Of a stretch of DNA of 45,869 nucleotides, positions 8,681 to 17,244 are shown in pieces. A program made the position numbers and the translations under genes. Source of the DNA: Candidatus Didemnitutus sp. (GTDB taxonomy: Bacteria > Verrucomicrobiota > Verrucomicrobiia > Opitutales > Opitutaceae); NCBI GenBank assembly GCA_030681265.1, contig JAUXXD010000181.1, positions 1 through 45,869 on the forward strand. The letters are read 5' to 3'. Positions within the stretch are counted from its first letter, which is position 1, and each line of letters begins with the position of its first letter. The notes under the pieces were generated by a model that had not been told where the DNA came from, ran no database searches, and worked only from the letters and a program-made list of their open reading frames with translations.

Positions 8681-9313
8681 ATGTCGCCGATGTTCGCCAA
8701 TCTTCGTGAAGGTATACTGATCACATTGCTCGGTTTGGGATTTGCGCTGGCGGCCAACGCGCTCTCTCCGCGCGGACTGGAGTTGGGGCGCGATTACTTT
8801 CCCAAAAACCAATCGAGTCCCGTAATTGCGCGGATGCCCGGGCCGGAAAGTATGCGGCGCGACCATGCCGCGGTGAACCCGCCACCGGCGGCTGCTGGAG
8901 TGACGGAGCGGTTAACCTCGAGAGGCTTGCAACTTGTCAGCACCGAAGCCGCGTTGGCGTGGTTTCGCGACCCGCTGCGCGAGCAAGAGCTGATTGTCTT
9001 TGTTGATGCACGGACGGCGGCGCTTTATCGGCAGGGCCACATTCCGGGCGCGTGGCAGTTTAATCACTACCGCGCGGAAGAGTCACTTGCCGCCATTTTG
9101 ACCGCGTGCCTGGGTGCACTCAAGGTAATCGTTTACTGCGGCGGAAACGATTGCGAGGACAGCGAATTTGCGGCGCTGTTGTTGCGCGACGTCGGCGTTC
9201 CTGCGGAGAATCTCTACGTTTTTCGCGGAGGCATGGCGGAGTGGATGCAGCGTGGACCGGTAGTAGAACTCGGTGAACGCAACAGCGGTCAATTGCAACC
9301 GATCTCCCGATGA
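8681..9313 (+). CDS. Membrane-anchored rhodanese-domain protein
   Basis: About 210 residues from ATG 8681; GTG 8678 and GTG 8663 are in-frame alternatives, and GAGG at 8667-8670 supports a start at 8678-8681. Residues 10-30 form one membrane segment (GILITLLGLGFALAANAL). The rhodanese domain covers about residues 85-195: FVDARTAALYRQGHIPGAWQF contains the conserved DAR and GHIPGA motifs, and the catalytic cysteine is in IVYCGGNDCEDS, where rhodaneses carry their active-site loop. A second Cys lies four residues on. The enzyme would move sulfane sulfur or bind a thiol/anion outside the cytoplasmic membrane. The stop overlaps the next start (ATGA, 9310-9313), so it is translationally coupled to the MauE-like gene. 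Confidence 0.88.
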   Translation: MSPMFANLREGILITLLGLGFALAANALSPRGLELGRDYFPKNQSSPVIARMPGPESMRRDHAAVNPPPAAAGVTERLTSRGLQLVSTEAALAWFRDPLREQELIVFVDARTAALYRQGHIPGAWQFNHYRAEESLAAILTACLGALKVIVYCGGNDCEDSEFAALLLRDVGVPAENLYVFRGGMAEWMQRGPVVELGERNSGQLQPISR

Positions 9314-9822
9314 AGACGCAGGCGAGCACACCTGATTCAATGACACCGACCGATTGGTTGACGGTCGGCGCACGCGGCCTGCTCGCGGTGATTTTGCTTT
9401 TTCTCGGCGCGAGCAAAGTGGCGCAGCCGGAAGATTTTCTCAAGGCAGTGCGAGCATACGGAGTATTCGACGCGTCGTTCGGACTTAATCTCACCGCCAT
9501 CGTCGTGCCGTGGCTCGAAATTTTCTTGGGCAGCCTGTTGTTGCTTGGCGTGGCGGTGCGCGGCACCGCGCTGGCGACCGTAGTGTTGATGCTGGTTTTT
9601 ACCGGCTTGATTCTGACGCGGGCGATGGAGATTAGTTCGGCAATGCAACTGGGTCTCTGCGCGATTTCCTTCGACTGCGGTTGCGGCAGCGGCGAGGTGC
9701 CGGTGTGTCCGAAATTGTTGGAGAATGTCGCACTGAGCGGAGTCGCGGCGTGGCTGTCGTTCGGTGGCTCTTCGCGCGGTTGTCTCCGCTTCAGTTTACT
9801 GCGGGAACGTTTCGCAGACTGA
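9310..9822 (+). CDS. MauE/DoxX-like redox-associated membrane protein
   Basis: 170 residues with four predicted membrane helices (about 19-38, 64-82, 85-105, 135-152). The N-terminal motif ARGLLAVILLFLGASKVAQPEDFLKAVRAY and the order of helices match the MauE/DoxX family, which is linked to disulfide formation or methylamine dehydrogenase maturation. The Cys-rich loop CAISFDCGCGSGEVPVC between helices 3 and 4 is the usual MauE cysteine cluster and suggests a vitamin-K-reductase-like thiol relay. Start overlaps the rhodanese stop by four bases. Together with the rhodanese and DUF1573 proteins this makes a coherent extracytoplasmic thiol cassette, though what it acts on is unknown. Confidence 0.85.
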   Translation: MKTQASTPDSMTPTDWLTVGARGLLAVILLFLGASKVAQPEDFLKAVRAYGVFDASFGLNLTAIVVPWLEIFLGSLLLLGVAVRGTALATVVLMLVFTGLILTRAMEISSAMQLGLCAISFDCGCGSGEVPVCPKLLENVALSGVAAWLSFGGSSRGCLRFSLLRERFAD

Positions 9823-9851
9823 CGTTAATCGTTTCCGACGGGCATCACGCA

Positions 9852-9941
9852 TGGCGGAAGGGGAGGGATTCGAACCCCCGGAACCCTTGCGGGCTCAGCG
9901 GTTTTCAAGACCGCCGCGATAGACCACTCTGCCACCCTTCC
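9852..9941 (-). tRNA. tRNA-Ser(TGA)
   Basis: Read on the minus strand: acceptor GGAAGGG (9935-9941) pairs with CCCTTCC (9856-9862), discriminator G, and an encoded CCA at 9852-9854. The anticodon loop CTTGAAA carries TGA (9905-9907), the T-loop is GTTCGAATC, and there is a long variable arm, as expected of serine tRNA. 90 nt. It faces the DoxX-like gene convergently, 29 bases from its stop. Confidence 0.96.
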
Positions 9942-10035
9942 GTGAGTGCGCGTGATTTCGTCTGGCAGCGTTAGCGGATTTTTTCCAGTGTCCAGCCTGC
10001 AAACTCGTGCGCTGGGCCAAGCGTCGTCTGACTTT

Positions 10036-11241
10036 ATGGCCTTATCCAAAGCAAGTGTCGCGGAAATGCAGGGAATCTACGGTCCGTTTACCATGGCGGA
10101 GCGCGTGTTGCAGAAAATCTGGTGGCGACAGGATTTTCTGCGTCGCGACTTGGCCCTCGTCGGTGGGCAATCGCTGGAAATCATCTCGCCCGGTCGGTGG
10201 AATTTGTTGGGCGGACCGGATTTTCACGGCGCGCGGCTGCGGATCAACGGGCAGATTGTCGTGGGTGACGTGGAGGTGCATTTTCACCAACGCGACTGGC
10301 ACGCGCATGGGCACGAACAGAATCCGGCCTACGCGAACGTCGTGTTGCATGTGGTATTGTTCCCGCCGAATGAGGGACAGGTTCCGGCGCGCAGGCGCGA
10401 TGGCGGCGAGATTGCGACGGTCGTTCTCTTGCCGTGGTTGGTCCGCGCGCTCGAGGATTATGTGGTCGACGATGCGCTGGAGGGCATGACCGATCGGGAT
10501 GATTCCCAGGCGATGCTCGAATTGGCCGATGTGCCGCCGGAGGAATTGCGGGCGCGATTGCATGCATTGGCGCGCGCGCGGTGGGAACAAAAGCGGGCGA
10601 CCGCCCGCCTGCGGATTGAGCGCGTGGGTTGGACGAACGCGGCGCACGCCACGGCGTTGGAGATTCTCGGCTATCGGCGGAATCGGTTGCCGATGCTCGC
10701 GGTCGCAGAGCGGTGGCCGTTGGAGCAATGGAGCGCGCAACTGGACGTCGGCACCGTCATGGAGTCAGTGGCGGAACGTTGGGCACGGCACGGCGTGCGT
10801 CCCGCTAATCAACCGACGACTCGTTTGCGGCAATATCGCGAGTGGGTGCAACGAAAACCTGATTGGCCAAGCGACTTGGCGGGATGGGGTCAGTCGTTGG
10901 CAAAAATCGTGGTTCGTGAGGAAGTAGGGACGTCGGTGGTCCGGCGCAGTGCGCGACTTGGGCAATTACGCGCCGACCTGGTCGAGCGCGTGGTTGGGGG
11001 GGCGGTGGGAGGAGATCGCCTGCAAACACTGATTTGCGACGGATTTCTGCCGTTGTGCGCGGCGGAGTCGGGCCATGACCACTTTGGCCTTTGGTTTCAT
11101 TGGCCGGCGGGTGATGTGCCGGCCGTGATACCACGCTTGCTGCGCAATCTGCAGGTTTGCGATGGAAAGTCGCACGTAGCCAATCAGGGCTTCGCGCAAG
11201 GAATGCTGGCTTGGTTGATCCGGCGGGAGGTTTTCGCGTAA
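10036..11241 (+). CDS. DUF2851 family protein
   Basis: 401 residues from ATG 10036; ATG 10066 is a good alternative, because family members usually begin close to the motif that here reads GPFTMAERVLQKIWW. The frame is open back to 9946 but that would place the start right against the tRNA. The N-terminal third carries the family signature: LEIISPGRWNLLGGPDFHGARLRING, then VGDVEVHFHQRDWHAHGH and AYANVVLHVV. DUF2851 proteins are widespread in Bacteroidota and Verrucomicrobiota; their function is unknown, and the conserved Asp/Glu/His set (PDF, DVEVH, DWHxH) could be a metal or nuclease-like site, which is my inference. It stands alone between the tRNA-Ser gene and the nusA leader. Confidence 0.82.
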   Translation: MALSKASVAEMQGIYGPFTMAERVLQKIWWRQDFLRRDLALVGGQSLEIISPGRWNLLGGPDFHGARLRINGQIVVGDVEVHFHQRDWHAHGHEQNPAYANVVLHVVLFPPNEGQVPARRRDGGEIATVVLLPWLVRALEDYVVDDALEGMTDRDDSQAMLELADVPPEELRARLHALARARWEQKRATARLRIERVGWTNAAHATALEILGYRRNRLPMLAVAERWPLEQWSAQLDVGTVMESVAERWARHGVRPANQPTTRLRQYREWVQRKPDWPSDLAGWGQSLAKIVVREEVGTSVVRRSARLGQLRADLVERVVGGAVGGDRLQTLICDGFLPLCAAESGHDHFGLWFHWPAGDVPAVIPRLLRNLQVCDGKSHVANQGFAQGMLAWLIRREVFA

Positions 11242-11282
11242 GTTCCTGATTCAACGGGATTGAGGACGCGTGGGCGGCGTGC

Positions 11283-11312
11283 TTGACAAGCGTTTGGGCT
11301 GGGCCGTAATTT
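11283..11312 (+). promoter_or_regulatory. Candidate sigma-70-type promoter of nusA operon
   Basis: Perfect -35 hexamer TTGACA at 11283-11288, 18 bases, then TAATTT at 11307-11312, a weak -10. It lies 41 bases after the stop of the DUF2851 gene and upstream of the leader terminator. Transcription would start near 11319 and give a leader of about 70 nt. The -35 match is strong, the -10 only partial. Confidence 0.55.
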
Positions 11313-11344
11313 AGTCCCCCAACAATTTAAGTTCACTTTCATTG

Positions 11345-11372
11345 AGTGGGCCCTCGGGTCCGCTTTTTTTTT
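11345..11372 (+). terminator. Intrinsic terminator in the nusA leader (attenuator candidate)
   Basis: AGTGGGCC (11345-11352) pairs with GGTCCGCT (11357-11364 region, two G-U pairs) around the tetraloop CTCG, directly followed by nine T (11364-11372). Only 17 bases separate the T-run from the nusA ATG at 11390. A weak competing hairpin CACT (11334-11337)/AGTG (11345-11348) would use part of the 5' arm. It could end DUF2851 transcripts, but no nusA promoter fits downstream of it, so it must also be crossed by nusA transcription. Confidence 0.75.
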
Positions 11373-11389
11373 CACATTAATCAATCATC

Positions 11390-12622
11390 ATGAGCAGCGA
11401 AATTCTGTCCGTCCTCGAATACATGGAGAAGGAGAAAGGCATTCCCCGTGCCGATATGATCTCCACCATCGTCAACGCGATCAAAACTGCGGCGTTAAAG
11501 GGCGTGAACTCAGGTCAGGATCTCAAAATTGAGATCAGCCCGAAGAACGGCCAGATGCACGCGTGGGCGATGATGAAGGTCGTGGATTCGGTCGCAGACC
11601 CCAAGACCGAAATTCATGTCGAGAAGGCGCAGATTTTCAAAGCAGGCGTGGTGGTCGGCGACTCGATTGAAAAAGAAATCGATCCCTCTTACTTGGGTCG
11701 TATTGCCGCGCAAACCGCGCGCCAAGCAATCATGCAGCGACTCCGCCAGTTTGAGAAGGAGCGCATCTACGACGACTTCAAGGATACCGTCGGCGACATC
11801 GTCAGCGGCACCGTGCGCCGTCGCGAGCGCAACGATCTGTATATCGATATCGGCAAGGCCGAAGCGATCATGCCGGGCAAAGAGCAAGTCCCGGGCGAAG
11901 ATTACGCGCCGGGCGAGCGCATTCGTTGCTTGCTACTCGAGATCGAGAATTCCAGCCGTGGCCCAGAGGTCATTCTCAGTCGCGCCAGTCCGAAATTCGT
12001 GCGGCGCCTCTTTGAGTTGGAAGTTACGGAAATCGCCGATGGCACCGTGAAGATCGAAGCCTTCGCGCGCGAACCCGGTTACCGCACCAAGATCGCTGTC
12101 ACCAGCACGGATCCCAAAGTGGATCCCGTCGGAGCTTGCGTGGGCGCGCGTGGTGCGCGCGTGAAGAGCATCGTGCGCGAACTCGGCGGCGAGAAAATCG
12201 ATATCATTCCCTATCACGCCGACACGAAGGAAATGCTCTGCGAAGCGCTCAAGCCTGCGGTGCCGCGCGAAATTATTCTCGATGAAAAGAGCAAACGCAT
12301 GCTTGTGCGTGTGGCCAATGAGGACCTCGCCGTCGCCATCGGCCGCAAGGGCCAGAATGCGCGCCTGACCTCGCGTCTCGTCGGTTGGCGCCTCGACATT
12401 GAGGAATGGAAAGTCGTCGAAGTCGATCCGCGCGCCGAAGCCATCAAGACGCTTGTCGGCACCTTCAAGTTTGACCGTTCCATCGCGGAACGCCTCGTGG
12501 ATAACGGCATCAACTCACCTGGTGCTTTCGAAGCCGTGGAAGCGAGCGATTTGCTCGATATGGGCTTCTCCGAGGCCGAGGCGCAAAGCGTCATCGCTAA
12601 GGTGCCCGACGTTCAAGGCTGA
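11390..12622 (+). CDS. nusA: Transcription termination/antitermination factor NusA
   Basis: 410 residues. NusA binds RNA polymerase and nascent RNA and controls pausing, termination and antitermination. N-terminal RNAP-binding domain about 1-125 ([20 protein letters not shown]), S1 domain about 134-200 ([21 protein letters not shown]), KH1 about 243-275 ([21 protein letters not shown]), KH2 about 297-340 ([15 protein letters not shown]), then a short helix-hairpin-helix-type tail about 350-405 ([25 protein letters not shown]), like a single C-terminal acidic-repeat unit. This is shorter than E. coli NusA (about 495, two such units) and longer than the minimal form. First gene of the nusA-infB-rbfA cluster; rimP is not in front. 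The leader terminator suggests autoregulation. No clear ribosome-binding site before ATG 11390. Confidence 0.98.
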   Translation: MSSEILSVLEYMEKEKGIPRADMISTIVNAIKTAALKGVNSGQDLKIEISPKNGQMHAWAMMKVVDSVADPKTEIHVEKAQIFKAGVVVGDSIEKEIDPSYLGRIAAQTARQAIMQRLRQFEKERIYDDFKDTVGDIVSGTVRRRERNDLYIDIGKAEAIMPGKEQVPGEDYAPGERIRCLLLEIENSSRGPEVILSRASPKFVRRLFELEVTEIADGTVKIEAFAREPGYRTKIAVTSTDPKVDPVGACVGARGARVKSIVRELGGEKIDIIPYHADTKEMLCEALKPAVPREIILDEKSKRMLVRVANEDLAVAIGRKGQNARLTSRLVGWRLDIEEWKVVEVDPRAEAIKTLVGTFKFDRSIAERLVDNGINSPGAFEAVEASDLLDMGFSEAEAQSVIAKVPDVQG

Positions 12623-12677
12623 GCGCCGCAATTACCGCACTTACTTTAAACAACACTACTGACACACCGATTACTTA

Positions 12678-15119
12678 ATGAGCGCCCGTATTCACGAGAT
12701 CGCCAAGCAATATAAAATCGAGGGCAAGGAAATGCTTTCCTGGCTCAAGGAGCAGGGCTATGTCTCGGCGGATACCAAGTCGGTCTCAAGCACCGTCAGC
12801 AAGATCTACTACGACGAAATCGAAAAACATTGGGGCACCAAAAAAGAAGAGGCTCCCGTGCCCGAGGCCGCAGTCGAAACACTGGCGCCGCCGGCTGCGT
12901 CGAGAGTGATGCTGCCGCCCGGCGTGTTTGTGAAGTCAGCGCAAGATGTCGTGCGCGAAAAAGAGGAAGCGGCCAAAGTAGTAGCCGACGCGCGTGCCGC
13001 AGAAATCGCCGAGCAAAACGCCGCGAAGCAAGCCGCGACACCGACTTCGGCCGCCACTCCCGCGCCGAAAGCGCCGCCGCTCGTGAAAGCAGCACCGCCA
13101 TCGCCTGCCCCAGTGACCAGTGCGCCTGTGACTCGCGTCGTGCCCCTGCCTCTCCCCGCCAAAGCCGCGCCATTGCCGCCACCGGCCGCTACCAAAGCGC
13201 CTGTGCCGCCACCACCGACTCCGCGCTCGGCCGCGCCAGCAAGCCCGAAAGCGCCGCCGGCACCGCTTCCACCATCGACTCCGGCGCTGGTCACCTCAGC
13301 CACGATTACCGAGGAAGACGGCGTCAAGATCATCCATTTGAAACCGCCGGTTGTCGTGCGCGACTTCGCGATGGCCCTCGGGCTGAAGCCGTTTAAACTG
13401 ATCTCCGAGTTGATGGAGATGGGTATTTTTGCTTCGATGAACCAATCCATCGAAGAAGCGGTTGCCCTCAAACTAGCGGAGAAACATGGCTTCCTGCTCG
13501 ATATCAAGCACCGCGGCGAAACGCCCGTTCCCGTGCCGGTTAACAAGGAAGAAGAAAAAGCGAAGAAGAAAAAACAAGCCGCGCTCGACGACGCCGCCAA
13601 TCTCACGTCTCGTCCCCCGGTCGTTTGTATTTTAGGCCACGTCGACCACGGCAAAACGTCACTGCTCGATGCAATCCGCAAGGCCGACGTCGCCGCAGGT
13701 GAAGCCGGTGGTATCACGCAGCATATTGGCGCTTACCAGATCGAGCACGACAGTAAGAAAATCACTTTCCTCGACACGCCCGGCCACGCCGCCTTCACCA
13801 AAATGCGCGCGCGTGGTGCGAATGTCACTGATATCGCCGTGCTCGTCGTCGCGGCTGACGACGGCTTCATGCCGCAGACCGATGAAGCGTTGAAGCATGC
13901 GCAAGACGCGAATGTTTCACTCATGGTCGCGGTCAACAAGATGGATGTGAAAGGCGCGAACCTCGACCGCGTGAAGGGCCAGATGCAAGAGCGCCAGATT
14001 GCTCCGGAAGATTGGGGTGGCGACGTCATTACGGTGCCAGTCGCGGCGATCAAAGGCCAAGGCATCAAGGAACTGCTCGATTACATTTTGCTCAGTGCCG
14101 AAGTGCTCAACTTGCAGGCGAATCCGAAGGCAGAAGCCAGCGGCGTGATCATCGAATCCCAAGTCGAAGTTGGCCGCGGTGCCTTGGCGACCGTGATCGT
14201 GCAACGCGGCACACTGCGCGTCGGCGATGCACTCGTGTGCGGATCGCATTGGTGCAAAGTGCGCGCGATGTTCGACGACCAAGGGGCCAACATCAAAGAG
14301 GCGCCACCTTCCTCGCCTGTGCGCGTGATCGGTTGGTCGAGCACACCGGACTCCGGGGCGTCTTTCCGCGCTGTCAAGAATCCTCGCGAAGCCGAAAAAC
14401 TCGCAGAGGCCGAAGAGCATCGCGTCAAGAGCGAGGCCTCCACACTCGCCGCCGTGCCGAAGGATACTTCGCTCGACGCGTTGTTTGCCAACATTGCCGC
14501 TACTCAGGATAAAGCACTGAAAGTTGTGCTGAAGTCCGACGTCTTTGGCTCTGTCGAAGCGGTGCGCAATGTCCTCGAAGGCATTAAGAGCAACAAGGTG
14601 AAACTCGAAGTTGTCGCCGGTGAGGTAGGCATCGTTTCCAAAAACGACGTGCTCCTCGCCAGTGCGGCGAAAGCCATCGTGATCGGTTTCAACACCAAGC
14701 AGGAAAACGGTGTTACGCCGCTCGCCAAGCACCACGGCGTGACGATCGAGCATTTCAACATCATCTACCAACTCGGTGATCGCGTGAAAGAATTGATGGC
14801 CGACTTGCTCGAGCCGGATCTCAAGGAAAACAAGCTCGGTGTCGCTGAAGTGCGCCAAGTCTTTCCGGTGGGTCACGGTTTTGTGGCCGGCTGCTTGGTC
14901 ACCGAAGGCAAAATCAATCGCAACATCGCCGCCCGCGTCCGTCGCGGCAAGGAATCCGTCTTTGAAGGCAAGGTCGGCACACTCCGCCGCTTCAAGGACG
15001 ACGCCAACGAAGTTCGCGCCGGCCTCGAGTGCGGTATCCGCCTCGATGGTTTCGATGGTTATCAACCCGGCGACAAAATCGAGTGCTACGAAATCCAAAA
15101 GGTCCGCGCATCGCTCTAA
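12678..15119 (+). CDS. infB: Translation initiation factor IF-2
   Basis: 813 residues. GTPase that brings fMet-tRNA to the 30S subunit and promotes subunit joining. Residues 1-50 are an IF2_N module (IHEIAKQYKIEGKEMLSWLKEQGY); 55-210 an Ala/Pro/Lys-rich linker; 215-275 a second IF2_N-like module (RDFAMALGLKPFKLISELMEMGIF), followed by a basic Lys-rich stretch. The G domain begins near 313 with G1 GHVDHGKTSLLDAI, G3 DTPGHAAF about 364, G4 NKMD about 418. Domains II to IV complete the protein (SDVFGSVEAV, IRLDGFDGYQPGD at the end). 55 bases after nusA, in the same transcription unit; no obvious Shine-Dalgarno. Confidence 0.98.
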   Translation: MSARIHEIAKQYKIEGKEMLSWLKEQGYVSADTKSVSSTVSKIYYDEIEKHWGTKKEEAPVPEAAVETLAPPAASRVMLPPGVFVKSAQDVVREKEEAAKVVADARAAEIAEQNAAKQAATPTSAATPAPKAPPLVKAAPPSPAPVTSAPVTRVVPLPLPAKAAPLPPPAATKAPVPPPPTPRSAAPASPKAPPAPLPPSTPALVTSATITEEDGVKIIHLKPPVVVRDFAMALGLKPFKLISELMEMGIFASMNQSIEEAVALKLAEKHGFLLDIKHRGETPVPVPVNKEEEKAKKKKQAALDDAANLTSRPPVVCILGHVDHGKTSLLDAIRKADVAAGEAGGITQHIGAYQIEHDSKKITFLDTPGHAAFTKMRARGANVTDIAVLVVAADDGFMPQTDEALKHAQDANVSLMVAVNKMDVKGANLDRVKGQMQERQIAPEDWGGDVITVPVAAIKGQGIKELLDYILLSAEVLNLQANPKAEASGVIIESQVEVGRGALATVIVQRGTLRVGDALVCGSHWCKVRAMFDDQGANIKEAPPSSPVRVIGWSSTPDSGASFRAVKNPREAEKLAEAEEHRVKSEASTLAAVPKDTSLDALFANIAATQDKALKVVLKSDVFGSVEAVRNVLEGIKSNKVKLEVVAGEVGIVSKNDVLLASAAKAIVIGFNTKQENGVTPLAKHHGVTIEHFNIIYQLGDRVKELMADLLEPDLKENKLGVAEVRQVFPVGHGFVAGCLVTEGKINRNIAARVRRGKESVFEGKVGTLRRFKDDANEVRAGLECGIRLDGFDGYQPGDKIECYEIQKVRASL

Positions 15120-15167
15120 GCCGCGATTCTCACCTTCTGGCTTTCGGTCCCATCCCGCCAGCCCGCC

Positions 15168-15521
15168 ATGTCCAACCGACTCCTCCGCGTTAACGCTCTC
15201 CTTCAACAGGAGATTAGCTCCTACCTGCGCAAACGCTACACCAGCGAAGCCACGCGTTTGACCATATCCGGTGCCGACGTGACTGGTGATCTACGCGAAG
15301 CGAAAATTTTCTACACCATCATCGGCAACGATGAGGAAGAGATTGCCCGCGCCGGAAAATTTCTGCGCTCCAAACTCGGCGAAATCCGCAGCATGGTCGC
15401 AAAAAATGTCGTGATGCGTCACGTGCCGCTGCTCTCCGTGCACCATGATGCCTCGGGCGAACGCGCCGTGCGCATCGAGCAATTGCTCGACGAGATCGAA
15501 GTGAAGGAGCGCAAGGAATGA
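15168..15521 (+). CDS. rbfA: 30S ribosome-binding factor RbfA
   Basis: 117 residues, the usual RbfA length. It binds immature 30S subunits near the 5' end of 16S rRNA and helps late maturation and cold adaptation. The N-terminal helix (RLLRVNALLQQEISSYLRKR), the strand VTISGADVTGDLREAKIFYTI-like segment and the KH-type fold with RSKLGEIRSMVAKNVVMRHVPLLSV fit the family. 48 bases after infB; its stop overlaps the next start by four bases (15518-15521), coupling translation to the DHH phosphoesterase. Confidence 0.95.
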   Translation: MSNRLLRVNALLQQEISSYLRKRYTSEATRLTISGADVTGDLREAKIFYTIIGNDEEEIARAGKFLRSKLGEIRSMVAKNVVMRHVPLLSVHHDASGERAVRIEQLLDEIEVKERKE

Positions 15522-16519
15522 GCTATTACCCGGAATTTAAGGCGACGTTTGCCCGATTTCTGGGAGCCATCGAGGGGCGGCGCGTGGTGGTAATCGGCCA
15601 CCAGCGTCCCGACGGAGACTGCATTGGCTCGCAAGTAGCCTTGGTCCGCGTGTTGCGCGCGCGCGGAATCGACGCGATTGGCGTCAATCCCGATTCGGTG
15701 CCGCGGCGCATTAAATTTCTCATCGGGGACACGCCGTTTTTCCAACGCGATGCGATCGCGCACGACGGACGCACGGCAGTCTACACTGATTGCGCGGACC
15801 ACAGTCGCGCGGGTGATCGGATGAAGGAAATTTACCCCAACGCGTTCGCCTGCTTCGACCACCATATTTCGAATCGCGGTTTTGCGCAGCACAACCTCGT
15901 CGACACCGCGAGTTCCGCGACGGCGGAGTTGCTGACGGGACTCTTCCTCGATGCCGGCATTGAAATCGACGCGACCTCGGCACAGGCGCTCTACACGGGC
16001 ATCATGACCGACACGGGCCAATTTCGTTTCGCGTCGACGACAAAACGGGTTTTCACGATCGCAGGGGAATTACTCGAGCGCGGTGCCGAACCCGCACGCG
16101 CGGGCCAGGAACTCTACGAGCGCGAATCGCTCGGCAAATTGAAATTGTTGCAGCACTTCATCACCTCGCTGCGCTTGGAGTGCGACGGGCGGGTTTGCCT
16201 CGGCGTATTGCCAGCGGGAATTTTTGAGAAGACTGGCGCATCGGTGGAAGACACCGAAGGCTTGGTTGATTACGCGCGTTCGATCGACGGCGTCGCGATC
16301 GGCGCGTTGATCGAGGAACGCGAAGGCGTGATGAAAGCCAGTCTGCGCGCGCAATGCGCAGAGTATCGCGTCGATTCGATCGCCGCGCAGTTCAATGGCG
16401 GAGGCCACGCGTGCGCCGCCGGTTTGAATTTCCCCGACACCCTGGACAATTTTTATCCCAAACTCGTCGCTGCTTGTGCGCGCCGTTTGGTTGAAGTAGA
16501 GCAAAAGGTAACGAAATGA
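15518..16519 (+). CDS. DHH-family phosphoesterase, NrnA-like nanoRNase/pAp phosphatase
   Basis: 333 residues. The N-terminal DHH domain shows the metal-binding motifs [11 protein letters not shown] (about 28-38), YTDCADHSR (about 88) and the signature DHH in [11 protein letters not shown] (about 112); the C-terminal DHHA1 domain ends with [11 protein letters not shown]. This set is that of NrnA/bifunctional oligoribonuclease and pAp phosphatase, which degrades 2-5 nt RNA and 3'-phosphoadenosine 5'-phosphate with Mn2+. The place between rbfA and truB is a known position of this gene in many phyla. Good ribosome-binding site AAGGAG (15504-15509), eight bases before ATG 15518. Function is assigned by family and context; nrnA as a name is likely but unproven. 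Confidence 0.92.
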   Translation: MSYYPEFKATFARFLGAIEGRRVVVIGHQRPDGDCIGSQVALVRVLRARGIDAIGVNPDSVPRRIKFLIGDTPFFQRDAIAHDGRTAVYTDCADHSRAGDRMKEIYPNAFACFDHHISNRGFAQHNLVDTASSATAELLTGLFLDAGIEIDATSAQALYTGIMTDTGQFRFASTTKRVFTIAGELLERGAEPARAGQELYERESLGKLKLLQHFITSLRLECDGRVCLGVLPAGIFEKTGASVEDTEGLVDYARSIDGVAIGALIEEREGVMKASLRAQCAEYRVDSIAAQFNGGGHACAAGLNFPDTLDNFYPKLVAACARRLVEVEQKVTK

Positions 16520-17244
16520 GCCTTCGCCCACCGCGTCCCGTTGAAGGAGTTTTGTTGGTGGATAAACCGACCGGCATGACGTCGCACGACGTGGTCTATC
16601 GCTTGCGTCGCAAATTTCAGATTCAACGCATCGGCCACGCCGGCACGTTGGATCCGATGGCCACCGGTTTGCTGATAATGCTCATCGGTAAGGCGACGAA
16701 GATTTCGCAATTTCTCATCAGCGTAGATAAAGTTTACGAAGGTGAGCTCACGCTTGGCATCAACACCAACTCGCAGGATGCGGAAGGCGAAGTGATGGAA
16801 ACGCGTCCGGTGCCGCCGCTCACGCGCGAGCAAGTGCTGGCGGCAATGCAGACGTTTCTCGGCGACCAATACCAGAAGCCCCCCATGTTTTCGGCGATCA
16901 AGATTGGCGGTGTGCCGCTCTACAAGATGGCGCGCAAGGGCGAGGAGATTGAGCGCGAGCCGCGCTTTGTGCGCATCGCGACGTTTGACTTGGTGGAGTT
17001 CAACACGCCGAAGATCACGTTCCGGTTGCATTGCACCAAGGGCACCTACGTGCGCACGGTCGCTTACGATTTGGGCGAGAAACTGGGTTGCGGCGGCCAC
17101 TTGTCGGCCCTGCGCCGGACGGGCAGCGGGAAGTTCACCATCGAACAAGGTCTGCCCCTCGCGGAGATCGAAACGATGCCGCTACCGGAATTGGAACAGC
17201 GCCTCATTCCGGTGATCGATGCGGCGCCCAGCGTGGCGTTGTGA
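16516..17244 (+). CDS. truB: tRNA pseudouridine(55) synthase TruB
   Basis: 242 residues. Makes pseudouridine 55 in the T-loop of tRNAs. The N-terminus [22 protein letters not shown] and the catalytic motif [23 protein letters not shown] (catalytic Asp in TLDP, about residue 46) are diagnostic, with [19 protein letters not shown] and the later [18 protein letters not shown] motif. Somewhat shorter than E. coli TruB (314) because the C-terminal PUA domain is missing, which is common. Four-base ATGA overlap with the upstream gene and a GTGA overlap with ribF. AAAGG (16504-16508) is its likely ribosome-binding site. Confidence 0.97.
   Translation: MSLRPPRPVEGVLLVDKPTGMTSHDVVYRLRRKFQIQRIGHAGTLDPMATGLLIMLIGKATKISQFLISVDKVYEGELTLGINTNSQDAEGEVMETRPVPPLTREQVLAAMQTFLGDQYQKPPMFSAIKIGGVPLYKMARKGEEIEREPRFVRIATFDLVEFNTPKITFRLHCTKGTYVRTVAYDLGEKLGCGGHLSALRRTGSGKFTIEQGLPLAEIETMPLPELEQRLIPVIDAAPSVAL

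Noticed and set aside
13917-15206. Minus-strand open frame of 429 codons opposite infB
   Set aside because: infB on the plus strand has all G-domain motifs; the antisense frame is a shadow.
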